From the NCBI GenBank assembly GCA_026987255.1, contig JALSNA010000528.1, positions 1 through 5,980 on the forward strand: 5,980 nucleotides of DNA, read 5' to 3'. Below the pieces are notes generated by a model. It did no database searches. It was not told where the DNA came from and worked only from the letters and a program-made list of their open reading frames with translations. The stretch is from Hyphomicrobiales bacterium (GTDB lineage: Bacteria; Pseudomonadota; Alphaproteobacteria; Rhizobiales; Aestuariivirgaceae). Shown here one piece after another: positions 1 through 5,980 of the stretch; position 1 is the first letter of the stretch; every line of letters starts with the position of its first letter. Both the position numbers and the translations under genes were made by a program.

Positions 1-278
1 GGTTCGAGGTGCGAACGGCGGCCGAATCCCATATCTGCTGTGGCTCCGCCGGGGTCTATTCCATCCTGGAGCCGGAAATGTCGGGCCGCCTCAAGGCGCG
101 CAAGGTGGCGCATCTGCAAGACACCGGCGCGGATGTCATCGCCTCGGCCAACTATGGCTGCATGCACCACATGGCTTCCGGCACGCACCTTCCCATCGTG
201 CATGTGATCGAGCTGCTGGAATGGGCCGCGGGCGGACACAGGCCCAAGGCGCTGGATGAAACGGAAAACAGGGCCTGA
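1..278 (+). CDS. glcF: Glycolate oxidase iron-sulfur subunit GlcF, C-terminal fragment
   Basis: This is the 3' end of a gene that starts left of the window; the open frame enters at base 3 and stops at TGA 276-278. GlcF is the electron-transferring Fe-S subunit of the GlcDEF glycolate dehydrogenase, which oxidises glycolate to glyoxylate. The visible 91 residues carry the CCG-type cysteine-rich domain of the heterodisulfide-reductase/GlcF family: HICCGSAGVYSILEP with adjacent cysteine codons at 36-41, then NYGCMHHMASGT, then the typical ending VIELLEWAAGGHRPKAL. The N-terminal 4Fe-4S ferredoxin-like domain is outside the window. glcD and glcE would be expected upstream, but this cannot be checked here. 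The gene converges on the EF-G-like gene, and its stop codon lies inside the loop of the shared terminator. Other CCG-domain oxidoreductases are possible, but the tail fits GlcF best. Confidence 0.88.
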   Translation, partial: FEVRTAAESHICCGSAGVYSILEPEMSGRLKARKVAHLQDTGADVIASANYGCMHHMASGTHLPIVHVIELLEWAAGGHRPKALDETENRA

Positions 279-294
279 CGGCCCTGCTTTCCTT
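265..294. terminator. Bidirectional intrinsic terminator between convergent glcF and EF-G-like genes
   Basis: A perfect 7-bp GC-rich stem, CAGGGCC (269-275) with GGCCCTG (280-286), has a TGAC loop that contains the glcF stop codon. On the + strand the stem is followed by CTTTCCTT. On the - strand it is followed by TTTTCC, from AAAA at 265-268. It therefore suits termination from both sides. It lies about 30 bp beyond the stop of the minus-strand EF-G-like gene. Confidence 0.7.
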
Positions 295-316
295 GCCACT
301 CAAAAAGGAGCTGAGC

Positions 317-2362
317 TCACTCCCTGCCGTGTCTGGCCATGACCTCTTCGGCGGTCTTGCCGGTGAGTTCGGCCATGTGGGCATGGGAGAAGGTGAAGGT
401 GCCCACCCCGGCGGTGGCCGAGCGCAGCTCGATGATGAGATTGCCGATTTCGGCCTCCGGCATGTGGGCCTCCACCGTGTCCCAGCCGTTCCAGCCCTCG
501 CGGGCGTCGAACCCCAGGATCTGGCCGCGATGGCCGGAGACGATCTGGGTGACCCTGGAGGTGGCCTCGTTGGGCACGTGGATCTTCACCAGGGCGATGG
601 GCTCCAGCAGAACCGGGGAGGCCTCCTTCATGGCCTCGCTCATGCCCAGTTTGGCGGCCATCTTGAAGGCCATTTCGGACGAATCCACCGTGTGGTAGCT
701 GCCGTCGGCCAGGTTCACCGCTATATCCACCACCGGAAAGCCCAGCGGGCCTTTCTCGTTGTATTCCTTCACCCCGGCCTCGACGGCGGGAATGTAGGTC
801 TTGGGCACCACGCCGCCGGTGATGGTATCGGTGAACTCGAACCCGGAGCCGCGCGGCAGCGGCCTGATCTCCAGCACCACGTCGCCGAACTGGCCATGGC
901 CGCCGGTCTGTTTCTTGTGGCGGCCGCGCGCCGAGGCCGGTTTGCGGATGGTTTCCTTGAAGGCGATGGCGCGCGGCTTTCCCTGCGCTCCGACGCCGAA
1001 CTTCTCGCGCAGTTTCTCCAGGGCCACCCGCAGGTGCATTTCGCCAGCCCCCCACAGCACCATTTCCCTGGTATCGGCCTCGTGCTTGAGGGACAGGGAG
1101 GGGTCTTCTTCCAGCAGTTTGGCCAGGGCGGCGGAGAGCTTCACCTCGTCCTTCTTGTCGGGCACGGTGATGGCCATGCCATAGACCGGCGGGGCCGGAT
1201 CGGGCACCAGGATTTGTGGCACCTTGTCCTTCTCCACCGAGACCCCCTGGCCGGTGGCGAAGGGCTCAAGGCGGCCCAGGGCCACCGTATCGCCAGCTTT
1301 TGCGGCGGAAATCTTCTTCGTCTCCTGGCCGAAGACGGTGAACATGCCGCCGATGCGCGCGCTTTCGCCCTTGTCATCGTAGAGGGTATCGCCATCCTTC
1401 AGCGCCCCGGCCAGCACGCGGGTGAGCGAGAGCTTGCCCTGCGAGGAATAGAAGGTCTTCATGATGTAGCCCGCCCCCTTCAGCGACGGATCGACACCCA
1501 GCCGCTCGATGGTGCGCTCGATGCCGGCCACGTCATGGCGCAGGGTCTTCAGCAGGCGCAGGATGCCGTTCTCGTTCTCCGCCGAGCCGAGCAGCACCGG
1601 CGTGATGTAGCCTTCGCGCAATTCGTTGCGCAGGTCCTCGAAAATCTTGTCGGTGGGCGGCTCCATGTCCGAAAGCAGGGTCTCGAGCAGATCGTCATCG
1701 TAATCGGCCAGCTTCTCCATCATCTCGTAGCGGGCCTCTTCCTCGCGATCCTTGAAGTCCTTGGGGACTTCGGTGACCTCCGATTCGGCCCCCTCCCTGT
1801 AGATGTAGGCGCGCTCCAGGGCCAGGTCGATGGAGCCTATGGCGATGCCGTCCTTCCAGATGGGCACCTGGCGCAGCACCAGCGGGTGGGAAGAAGCCGG
1901 TTGCAGATATTCCAGCATGTCGCGCACCTGGCCCTCGGCCTTGTCGATCTTGTTGATGAAGATGATGCGCGGCAGGCCGATCTCGTCGAGCTGCTTGAGG
2001 ATGACCTGAAGGGCGGCCGTCTTCTTGTCGTCGGGCTCCATGACCACCACGGCGGCATCGCAGCCCACCAGGGCGGCGCGTGCGTCACCGGCGAACTCCA
2101 CCGAGCCGGGGCAGTCGATGAAGGTATAGGTATCGCCCAGGAACTCCGTTGCCGCCACGTTGAGCTCCACGCTCATGTTGTGGGCGCGCGCCACCGCGGA
2201 GGCATCGCCAACGGAGGAACCATCCTTGACAGAGCCCTTGCGCGATATGGCCCCGGTGCGGTGCAAAATGGCTTCCAGCAAGGTGGTCTTGCCGCTTTGA
2301 TAGGGGCCCACGAGCGCAATGCACCGCGGGCCGGCTGCCCTGCCGCCGTTGTTGTCCGTCAT
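317..2362 (-). CDS. EF-G-like translational GTPase paralogue (EF-G2 type)
   Basis: This 681-residue protein has the five-domain plan and near-usual length of elongation factor G. The G1/P-loop is GPYQSGKTT (19-27), G3 is DCPGS (83-87), G4 is NKID (137-140) and G5 is GSA (259-261). A domain II beta-barrel follows at about 295-380, domain III at about 390-465, domain IV at about 468-585 with the HKKQTGGHGQFGDV signature (482-495), and domain V to the C-terminus. It differs from canonical EF-G at key sites. G1 is not AHIDAGKTT, the switch I RGITI motif is replaced by HNMSV (61-65), and the catalytic switch II histidine of DTPGH is Ser87. These traits mark the EF-G-like paralogue family seen in alphaproteobacteria and actinobacteria, whose role is not settled, rather than the essential fusA, which normally sits in the str operon. 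The start is fixed by AGAGGAGG, 8 nt before ATG. It lies 71 bp downstream of the DUF992 gene and may be co-transcribed with it. Confidence 0.93.
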   Translation of the reverse strand: MTDNNGGRAAGPRCIALVGPYQSGKTTLLEAILHRTGAISRKGSVKDGSSVGDASAVARAHNMSVELNVAATEFLGDTYTFIDCPGSVEFAGDARAALVGCDAAVVVMEPDDKKTAALQVILKQLDEIGLPRIIFINKIDKAEGQVRDMLEYLQPASSHPLVLRQVPIWKDGIAIGSIDLALERAYIYREGAESEVTEVPKDFKDREEEARYEMMEKLADYDDDLLETLLSDMEPPTDKIFEDLRNELREGYITPVLLGSAENENGILRLLKTLRHDVAGIERTIERLGVDPSLKGAGYIMKTFYSSQGKLSLTRVLAGALKDGDTLYDDKGESARIGGMFTVFGQETKKISAAKAGDTVALGRLEPFATGQGVSVEKDKVPQILVPDPAPPVYGMAITVPDKKDEVKLSAALAKLLEEDPSLSLKHEADTREMVLWGAGEMHLRVALEKLREKFGVGAQGKPRAIAFKETIRKPASARGRHKKQTGGHGQFGDVVLEIRPLPRGSGFEFTDTITGGVVPKTYIPAVEAGVKEYNEKGPLGFPVVDIAVNLADGSYHTVDSSEMAFKMAAKLGMSEAMKEASPVLLEPIALVKIHVPNEATSRVTQIVSGHRGQILGFDAREGWNGWDTVEAHMPEAEIGNLIIELRSATAGVGTFTFSHAHMAELTGKTAEEVMARHGRE

Positions 2363-2433
2363 GGCTGGTTCCTCCTCTGGTTGGTGTTATGGGTGATCCT
2401 CTTTGGTTTCGCCGCAGAACCAATCCCTTGCGT

Positions 2434-2910
2434 TCAGCGCGCCGGGCGCAAGCTCAGGCCGGCGATCCCGGCGGCGATGTTGAGCCCCGTCTGGGCCTGG
2501 AAGCTGACCGGCTGCAGGACGATGCCATGGCGCAGCCCGCCGATCAGGGCATTGGCCCCATAGCCGGCGCCGGGGGTCACTTCCGCGCTGGCGCCCACAT
2601 AGGTCCCGGCCAGCGCGCCGCGCCGGGTGCTGCCCGGGGCAAAGACGCTCCAGATGAGCGATGTGCCGGTGGTCTCGCCCAGATCGACTCCCAGCTTGGT
2701 GATCGATCCGGTGTAATGTTCGCGGCGGCCCGAGGTGCGGCGGAAATTGCACCGCAAGGTCTTGTGGGAATAAAGCACCATGCCCACGCCGCCATCGATG
2801 TGGCAGCTGAGCACGCCGATCTTGACCAGCCCGGCCGAGGCGGCGGGCGCAAACAGGGCGATAGCGGCGGCCAGGGCCGCGGCGGGCAGAAAACGGGTCG
2901 GTTTGATCAT
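2434..2910 (-). CDS. DUF992 family exported protein
   Basis: The product is 158 residues with a clear Sec signal peptide: MIKPTR, a hydrophobic stretch at 8-22, and a likely cleavage after ASA at residue 26. The mature part matches the DUF992 family, small periplasmic proteins common in Hyphomicrobiales. Visible signatures are KIGVLSCHIDGGVGMVL (30-46), LRCNF (52-56), HYTGSITKLGVDLGETTG (65-82) and IWSVFAP (86-92), followed by a glycine/alanine-rich region ending in GLRHGIVLQPVSFQAQTGLNIAAGIAGL. Cys36 and Cys54 are the only two cysteines and probably form a disulfide in the periplasm. The start at 2910 was chosen over an in-frame ATG at 3009 because it begins the signal peptide directly and has GGGAG 8 nt upstream. 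The function of the family is unknown. A hairpin terminator separates it from the aminotransferase gene upstream. Confidence 0.88.
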   Translation of the reverse strand: MIKPTRFLPAAALAAAIALFAPAASAGLVKIGVLSCHIDGGVGMVLYSHKTLRCNFRRTSGRREHYTGSITKLGVDLGETTGTSLIWSVFAPGSTRRGALAGTYVGASAEVTPGAGYGANALIGGLRHGIVLQPVSFQAQTGLNIAAGIAGLSLRPAR

Positions 2911-3010
2911 GATGATGGCTCCCTGTTGAAGGAATTGAACGAGACTCTCCTTTTGGCCCCCATCCCCGTTTGGCAGATACACTCCACCACTAATTGAGCC
3001 ACAAGGCAAG

Positions 3011-3044
3011 ACGGGCCGCCGTGACCTGTGTCAAGGCGGCCCGT
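3011..3044 (-). terminator. Hairpin terminator downstream of the aminotransferase gene
   Basis: A perfect 10-bp stem pairs ACGGGCCGCC (3011-3020) with GGCGGCCCGT (3035-3044). Inside it, past one mismatch, a further 4-bp pair TGAC/GTCA (3022-3025, 3030-3033) closes a CTGT loop. It lies about 30 bp after the stop of the minus-strand aminotransferase. On the minus strand it is preceded by AAAA and followed by CTTGCCTTGT, so the U-tract is weak. The + side has TTTT directly after the stem (3044-3047). No + strand gene upstream is seen that would use it. Confidence 0.6.
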
Positions 3045-3075
3045 TTTCAGGCAAAAAAGTCAGCCGCGGGCGGCA

Positions 3076-4346
<1,271 letters not shown>

Positions 4347-4393
4347 GAGGAGGCCGGGCCGTCCTTTCCGTGCACCTCGGGACAGGTGAAACG

Positions 4394-4570
4394 TCAACGC
4401 CGCCTGTTGAGGAAGATGCGGGAGAAAACGCTGCCCAGAAGCGCCCCGGCTCCGGCCATGAGAATCTCGTAATGCTGGGGATAATAGCGCGCCATGTAAC
4501 GCAGATACAGATAGACGGAGACGACGGACAAGAGTGCCGGCAGAAGCAATTCAAGATCTCTTTTCAACAT
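4394..4570 (-). CDS. Small two-helix membrane protein of unknown function
   Basis: This 58-residue protein is not one I recognise. After MLKRD there is a hydrophobic segment at about 6-26 (LELLLPALLSVVSVYLYLRYM), a short polar, tyrosine-rich linker (ARYYPQHYE), a second helix at about 36-54 (ILMAGAGALLGSVFSRIFL) and a basic tail NRRR. This fits an inner-membrane hairpin protein, probably with both ends in the cytoplasm. The start at 4570 was preferred because AGGAAGG lies 7 nt upstream. An in-frame ATG at 4603 would add eleven polar residues and lacks better support. It sits between the DUF4170 and aminotransferase genes on the same strand. It is called a gene because a strong ribosome binding site precedes an orderly two-helix membrane pattern; function cannot be inferred. 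Confidence 0.68.
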   Translation of the reverse strand: MLKRDLELLLPALLSVVSVYLYLRYMARYYPQHYEILMAGAGALLGSVFSRIFLNRRR

Positions 4571-4605
4571 GATCGCGCCTTCCTCATGAGAGCCGTTGCG
4601 CACTA

Positions 4606-4632
4606 ATTACATGCGCGGCAGAGGTGATGCAA
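4606..4632 (-). promoter_or_regulatory. Weak candidate promoter for the small membrane protein gene
   Basis: On the minus strand TTGCAT (4627-4632) lies 15 bp before TGTAAT (4606-4611). The -10 box matches five of six consensus positions, but the spacer is short. It would start transcription near 4599, about 29 nt before the preferred ATG at 4570. If real, it would place the in-frame ATG at 4603 outside the transcript, which supports the shorter protein. Confidence 0.27.
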
Positions 4633-4685
4633 CTCCCACGGGCAATCCTGTTGAAGGCGCTGGCCGCCTGATCAGGTCTTCATGC

Positions 4686-4922
4686 TCAGTCCTCGGGCTC
4701 CAGCAGCTTGTGGATATGGACGATGAAATAGCGCATTTCGGCATCATCAATGGTGGCGCGGGCCTTTTCCTCCCAGGCGCGGTGGGCCTCGTCATAACTG
4801 GGATAGATGCCGACAATGTCCAGTTTCGCCGGGTCCTGAAACTCGCAGCCTTGCACATCCTTCAGATGGCCGCCGAAGACCAGGTGCAAATATTGTTTCG
4901 ATTCAAAAACATGATCGGTCAT
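4686..4922 (-). CDS. DUF4170 family small protein
   Basis: This 78-residue soluble protein starts MTDHVFESKQYLHLVFGG, continues KLDIVGIYPSYDEAHRAWEEKARATIDDAEMRYFIVHIHKLLEPED and matches the DUF4170 family of alphaproteobacteria at full length. There is no signal peptide or membrane segment. The beginning and the MRYFIVHIHKLL end are the most family-like parts. The molecular role is unknown. In many alphaproteobacteria I recall it next to a CysQ-like phosphatase and lipopolysaccharide genes such as waaA; here the phosphatase is upstream but waaA is not downstream within the window. The start at 4922 is supported by GAGGA 7 nt before the ATG. The frame stays open far upstream through the repeat array, but that extension has no family similarity and is repeat-derived, so it is excluded. 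Confidence 0.87.
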   Translation of the reverse strand: MTDHVFESKQYLHLVFGGHLKDVQGCEFQDPAKLDIVGIYPSYDEAHRAWEEKARATIDDAEMRYFIVHIHKLLEPED

Positions 4923-5000
4923 GGTGATGTCCTCGTGTGGTGTGTGTTCTTTGTTCTGTGTGCGCGAATGGGAGCTGTGCACTCGTGCCGGGGCATTTGT
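4923..5000 (-). other. Leader between the array and DUF4170: CA-rich, no clear promoter
   Basis: On the minus strand this 78-bp stretch reads into a run of A, C and G with almost no T (about 4923-4961, e.g. AGAACAAAGAACACACACC) before the Shine-Dalgarno sequence. Such a tract is expected to be unstructured and could aid ribosome access. No convincing -35/-10 pair was found. The array-side end holds GCACTCGTGC and GTGCAC, which loosely resemble the head of the array units and may be a decayed copy. Confidence 0.4.
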
Positions 5001-5040
5001 GCACGGAAGTGCGTCGCGCCGGCCCGCGCCTGTTTTTTTT
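5001..5040 (+). repeat. Array unit 1 (short)
   Basis: The head at 5001-5020 has G instead of A at its position 13. It is followed by GGCCCGCGCC (5021-5030), TG and T8 (5033-5040). There is no right arm, so no long hairpin forms; the 10-nt arm would pair perfectly with the end of the unit 6 right arm. Confidence 0.85.
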
Positions 5041-5130
5041 GCACGGAAGTGCATCGCGCCGGCCCGCGCCCCCTCCCGGCCGCCCAGAGAATAGGTGAGG
5101 CGTCCGGGAGGGGGGGCGGGCCTTTTTTTT
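5041..5130 (+). repeat. Array unit 2 (long hairpin)
   Basis: Head 5041-5060; left arm 5061-5084; 14-nt loop 5085-5098 (CAGAGAATAGGTGA); right arm 5099-5122; T8 at 5123-5130. The arms pair at 22 of 24 positions. The loop differs most from the other long units. Confidence 0.92.
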
Positions 5131-5220
5131 GCACGGAAGTGCATCGCGCCGGCCCACTCCCCCTCCCAACCACCCAGGATTATACGCAAGGTGGTTGGGT
5201 GGGGGCGTGGGCCTTTTTGT
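5131..5220 (+). repeat. Array unit 3 (long hairpin)
   Basis: Head 5131-5150; left arm 5151-5174; 15-nt loop 5175-5189 (CAGGATTATACGCAA); right arm 5190-5213; T5 then GT at 5214-5220. The arms pair at 22 of 24 positions. Confidence 0.92.
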
Positions 5221-5259
5221 GCGCTGATGTGCGTCGCGCCGGCCCACGCCTGCTTTTTT
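5221..5259 (+). repeat. Array unit 4 (short)
   Basis: A variant head GCGCTGATGTGCGTCGCGCC (5221-5240) is followed by GGCCCACGCC (5241-5250), TGC and T6 (5254-5259). The 10-nt arm is perfectly complementary to the last 10 nt of the unit 3 right arm (5204-5213), so it could form an alternative hairpin that competes with unit 3. Confidence 0.85.
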
Positions 5260-5349
5260 GCACGGAAGTGCATCGCTCCGGCCCACTCCCCCGCCCGGCC
5301 GCCCAGGATTATACGCAAGGTGGTTGGGTGGGGGCGTGGGCCTTTTTGT
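5260..5349 (+). repeat. Array unit 5 (long, chimeric hairpin)
   Basis: Head 5260-5279, with T instead of G at its position 18; left arm 5280-5303; loop 5304-5318; right arm 5319-5342; T5 then GT at 5343-5349. The left arm ends CCCGGCCGCC like unit 2, while the loop and right arm are identical to unit 3. Of five non-Watson-Crick positions, four are G.U wobbles when read as + strand RNA. Confidence 0.92.
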
Positions 5350-5440
5350 GCGCTGATGTGCGTCGCGCCGGCCCACTCCCCCTCCCAACCGCCCAGAGGA
5401 TACGCAAGGCGGTTGGGAGGGGGCGCGGGCCTTTTTTTCT
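5350..5440 (+). repeat. Array unit 6 (long hairpin, next to the phosphatase)
   Basis: Variant head 5350-5369; left arm 5370-5393; 14-nt loop 5394-5407 (CAGAGGATACGCAA); right arm 5408-5431; T7 at 5432-5438. The arms pair at 22 of 24 positions. It is the unit closest to the phosphatase stop and could stall or protect that minus-strand transcript even without a U-tract. Confidence 0.92.
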
Positions 5441-5461
5441 GGCTGTGTATGGAAGGAGGGG

Positions 5462-5980
5462 TCAATGTCCTTTTCGGCATCCCTTGAAGGTTTTCAGGCG
5501 GGCGAGGATCTGCTGGTGCAGGGCCGGGTTGGCGGCGGCCACGCCGAAGGGGCGGGTATCGGCGCGGTTGTAGAGGATGGTTTCGCCCCTGGCATCGGTG
5601 AGCACTCCGCCCGCCTCATGGATGATGATGTCGCCCGCGGCAATATCCCAGTCGCTCTTGTGGCCCGGCGCGATCATGGCGGAGGCATCCGCCGAGGCCA
5701 CCTTCGCCAGCCGCAGCGCCAGCGACGGCAGGCGCGTCACCGAAACCTTGGGCCAGGGCCTGCCCCAGCGGGCCGGATCGTGGATGGAGCGCGGGCCGAT
5801 GATGTGCGCGCCTGAAAGCTCCGCCCTTTGCGAAACATGGATGGGCGCGCCGTTCAATCTTGCCCCCCGGCCCTTTTGCGCCGCCCATGTCAGCCCCAGG
5901 GCCGGGGCGTGAATGACGCCGATGACGGGGCGGCGGTCCTCCACCAGGGCCAGGGAGACGCACCAGTTCGGATCGTTGTG
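5462..5980 (-). CDS. cysQ: CysQ-like 3'(2'),5'-bisphosphate nucleotidase / inositol monophosphatase family, C-terminal part
   Basis: The frame is open from the right edge of the window to TGA at 5462-5464, giving the last 172 residues; the true start lies outside. It begins HNDPNWCVSLALVEDRRPVIGVIHAPALG, continues KGRGARLNGAPI, and carries family motif 2, SDWDIAAGDIIIHEAGG, whose aspartate (codon 5645-5647) binds catalytic metal. Motif 1 (DPIDGT) should lie just upstream, beyond the edge. CysQ removes the 3'-phosphate from 3'-phosphoadenosine 5'-phosphate left by sulfate assimilation, using Mg2+. The same fold also serves inositol-1-phosphate, so the substrate is inferred; the APALG...KGRGA..NG spacing and the DUF4170 neighbour favour the alphaproteobacterial CysQ group. 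The array begins 22 bp after the stop. Confidence 0.82.
   Translation of the reverse strand, partial: HNDPNWCVSLALVEDRRPVIGVIHAPALGLTWAAQKGRGARLNGAPIHVSQRAELSGAHIIGPRSIHDPARWGRPWPKVSVTRLPSLALRLAKVASADASAMIAPGHKSDWDIAAGDIIIHEAGGVLTDARGETILYNRADTRPFGVAAANPALHQQILARLKTFKGCRKGH

Larger units (their letters stand above)
5173..5376 (+). repeat. Exact 75-bp direct duplication within the array
   Basis: Bases 5173-5247 and 5302-5376 are identical over 75 bp, offset by 129 bp. Each copy runs from the end of a left arm through the loop, right arm, T5GT and a variant head into the next GGCCCAC. The identity breaks at the arm-loop border on one side and inside the next arm on the other, which points to a recent duplication or conversion. 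Confidence 0.93.
5001..5440 (+). repeat. Tandem array of six terminator-like hairpin units
   Basis: The gene-free interval between the phosphatase and DUF4170 genes is filled by six head-to-tail units. Each starts with a 20-bp head (commonest form GCACGGAAGTGCATCGCGCC, variant GCGCTGATGTGCGTCGCGCC), then GGCCC. Four long units (89-90 bp) hold inverted arms of 24 nt with a 14-15 nt loop, followed at once by 5-8 T. Two short units (39-40 bp) hold only the first 10 nt of the left arm, then TG or TGC and a T tract. The order is short, long, long, short, long, long. The T tracts make them look like intrinsic terminators for + strand transcription, yet both flanking genes are on the minus strand. 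On the minus strand the hairpins are preceded by A tracts and not followed by T tracts. The last unit ends 22 bp from the phosphatase stop codon. Confidence 0.95.

Noticed and set aside
293..2563. 756-codon + strand frame opposite the EF-G-like gene
   Set aside because: It is a shadow of the GC-rich codon pattern; the minus strand encodes a clear full-length family member and the + product has no recognisable domain.
2960..3000. Possible DUF992 promoter TTGTGG with TGTATC, 17 bp apart on the minus strand
   Set aside because: Only about half of the -10 positions match; it is too weak to annotate. TTGACA at 3029-3034 lies inside the terminator hairpin and has no -10 partner.
4366..4375. GTGCACGGAA on the minus strand upstream of the aminotransferase, matching the start of the array head
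   Set aside because: Only 10 bases match, and what follows (GGCCC and a C-rich run) is too degenerate to call a seventh unit; chance in GC-rich DNA is likely.
4655..4676. Small inverted repeats GGCG/CGCC and the palindrome CCTGATCAGG after the DUF4170 stop
   Set aside because: Stems are 5 bp or loop-free and lack a T tract on the minus strand, so they are not supported as a terminator.
5001..5440. CRISPR array
   Set aside because: Units are self-complementary throughout and have no unique spacers; the variable parts are paired arms, the period alternates between about 40 and 90 bp, and no cas gene is nearby.
4923..5480. N-terminal extension of DUF4170 through the array (minus strand start at 5480)
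   Set aside because: The family start MTDHVFESKQ at 4922 has its own Shine-Dalgarno sequence; the extension is only translated repeat and leader.
4596..5573. Long + strand open frame (325 codons) through the array, with repeated CTEVHRAGP-like peptides
   Set aside because: It is antisense to DUF4170, has no good ribosome binding site, and its repeats follow from 90-bp DNA units being a multiple of three. Similar frames are open on the other strand too, as expected for GC-rich DNA without stop codons.

Overview
The window is a GC-rich bacterial chromosome segment. Its gene families point to an alphaproteobacterium, most likely in or near the Hyphomicrobiales (Rhizobiales). The evidence is a DUF992 secreted protein, a DUF4170 small protein next to a CysQ-like phosphatase, a class I aspartate/prephenate-type aminotransferase and an EF-G-like GTPase paralogue. 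This placement rests on recognising families by eye; no search was run.

Layout. At the left edge is the 3' end of glcF (glycolate oxidase iron-sulfur subunit, + strand). It converges on a long run of minus-strand genes, and a compact bidirectional terminator over the glcF stop codon separates the two. Reading the minus strand from the right edge leftwards, the genes are: the C-terminal half of a CysQ/inositol-monophosphatase-family enzyme (5462-5980); a gene-free stretch with a repeat array (5001-5440); a DUF4170 protein (4686-4922); a 58-residue two-helix membrane protein of unknown function (4394-4570); the aminotransferase (3076-4278); a hairpin terminator (3011-3044); a DUF992 exported protein (2434-2910); and the EF-G-like protein (317-2362). 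The minus-strand starts each have a convincing Shine-Dalgarno sequence.

The unusual part is the 440-bp array between the phosphatase and DUF4170 genes. Six tandem units each begin with a conserved 20-bp head that can itself fold (GCAC-GGAA-GTGC). Four of them continue into a hairpin of about 24 bp that ends in 5-8 T, like an intrinsic terminator for + strand transcription. The other two are short units with only the first 10 nt of the left arm and then a T tract. Their order is short-long-long, short-long-long, with a super-period of about 220 bp. An exact 75-bp direct duplication and a chimeric hairpin show recent recombination inside the array. No + strand gene or promoter that would use these terminators is visible.

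The genes do not form one pathway. They look like housekeeping neighbours: glycolate oxidation, a translation-factor-like GTPase, amino-acid transamination, and nucleotide-phosphate or inositol-phosphate turnover. The array is the only element that these genes do not explain.
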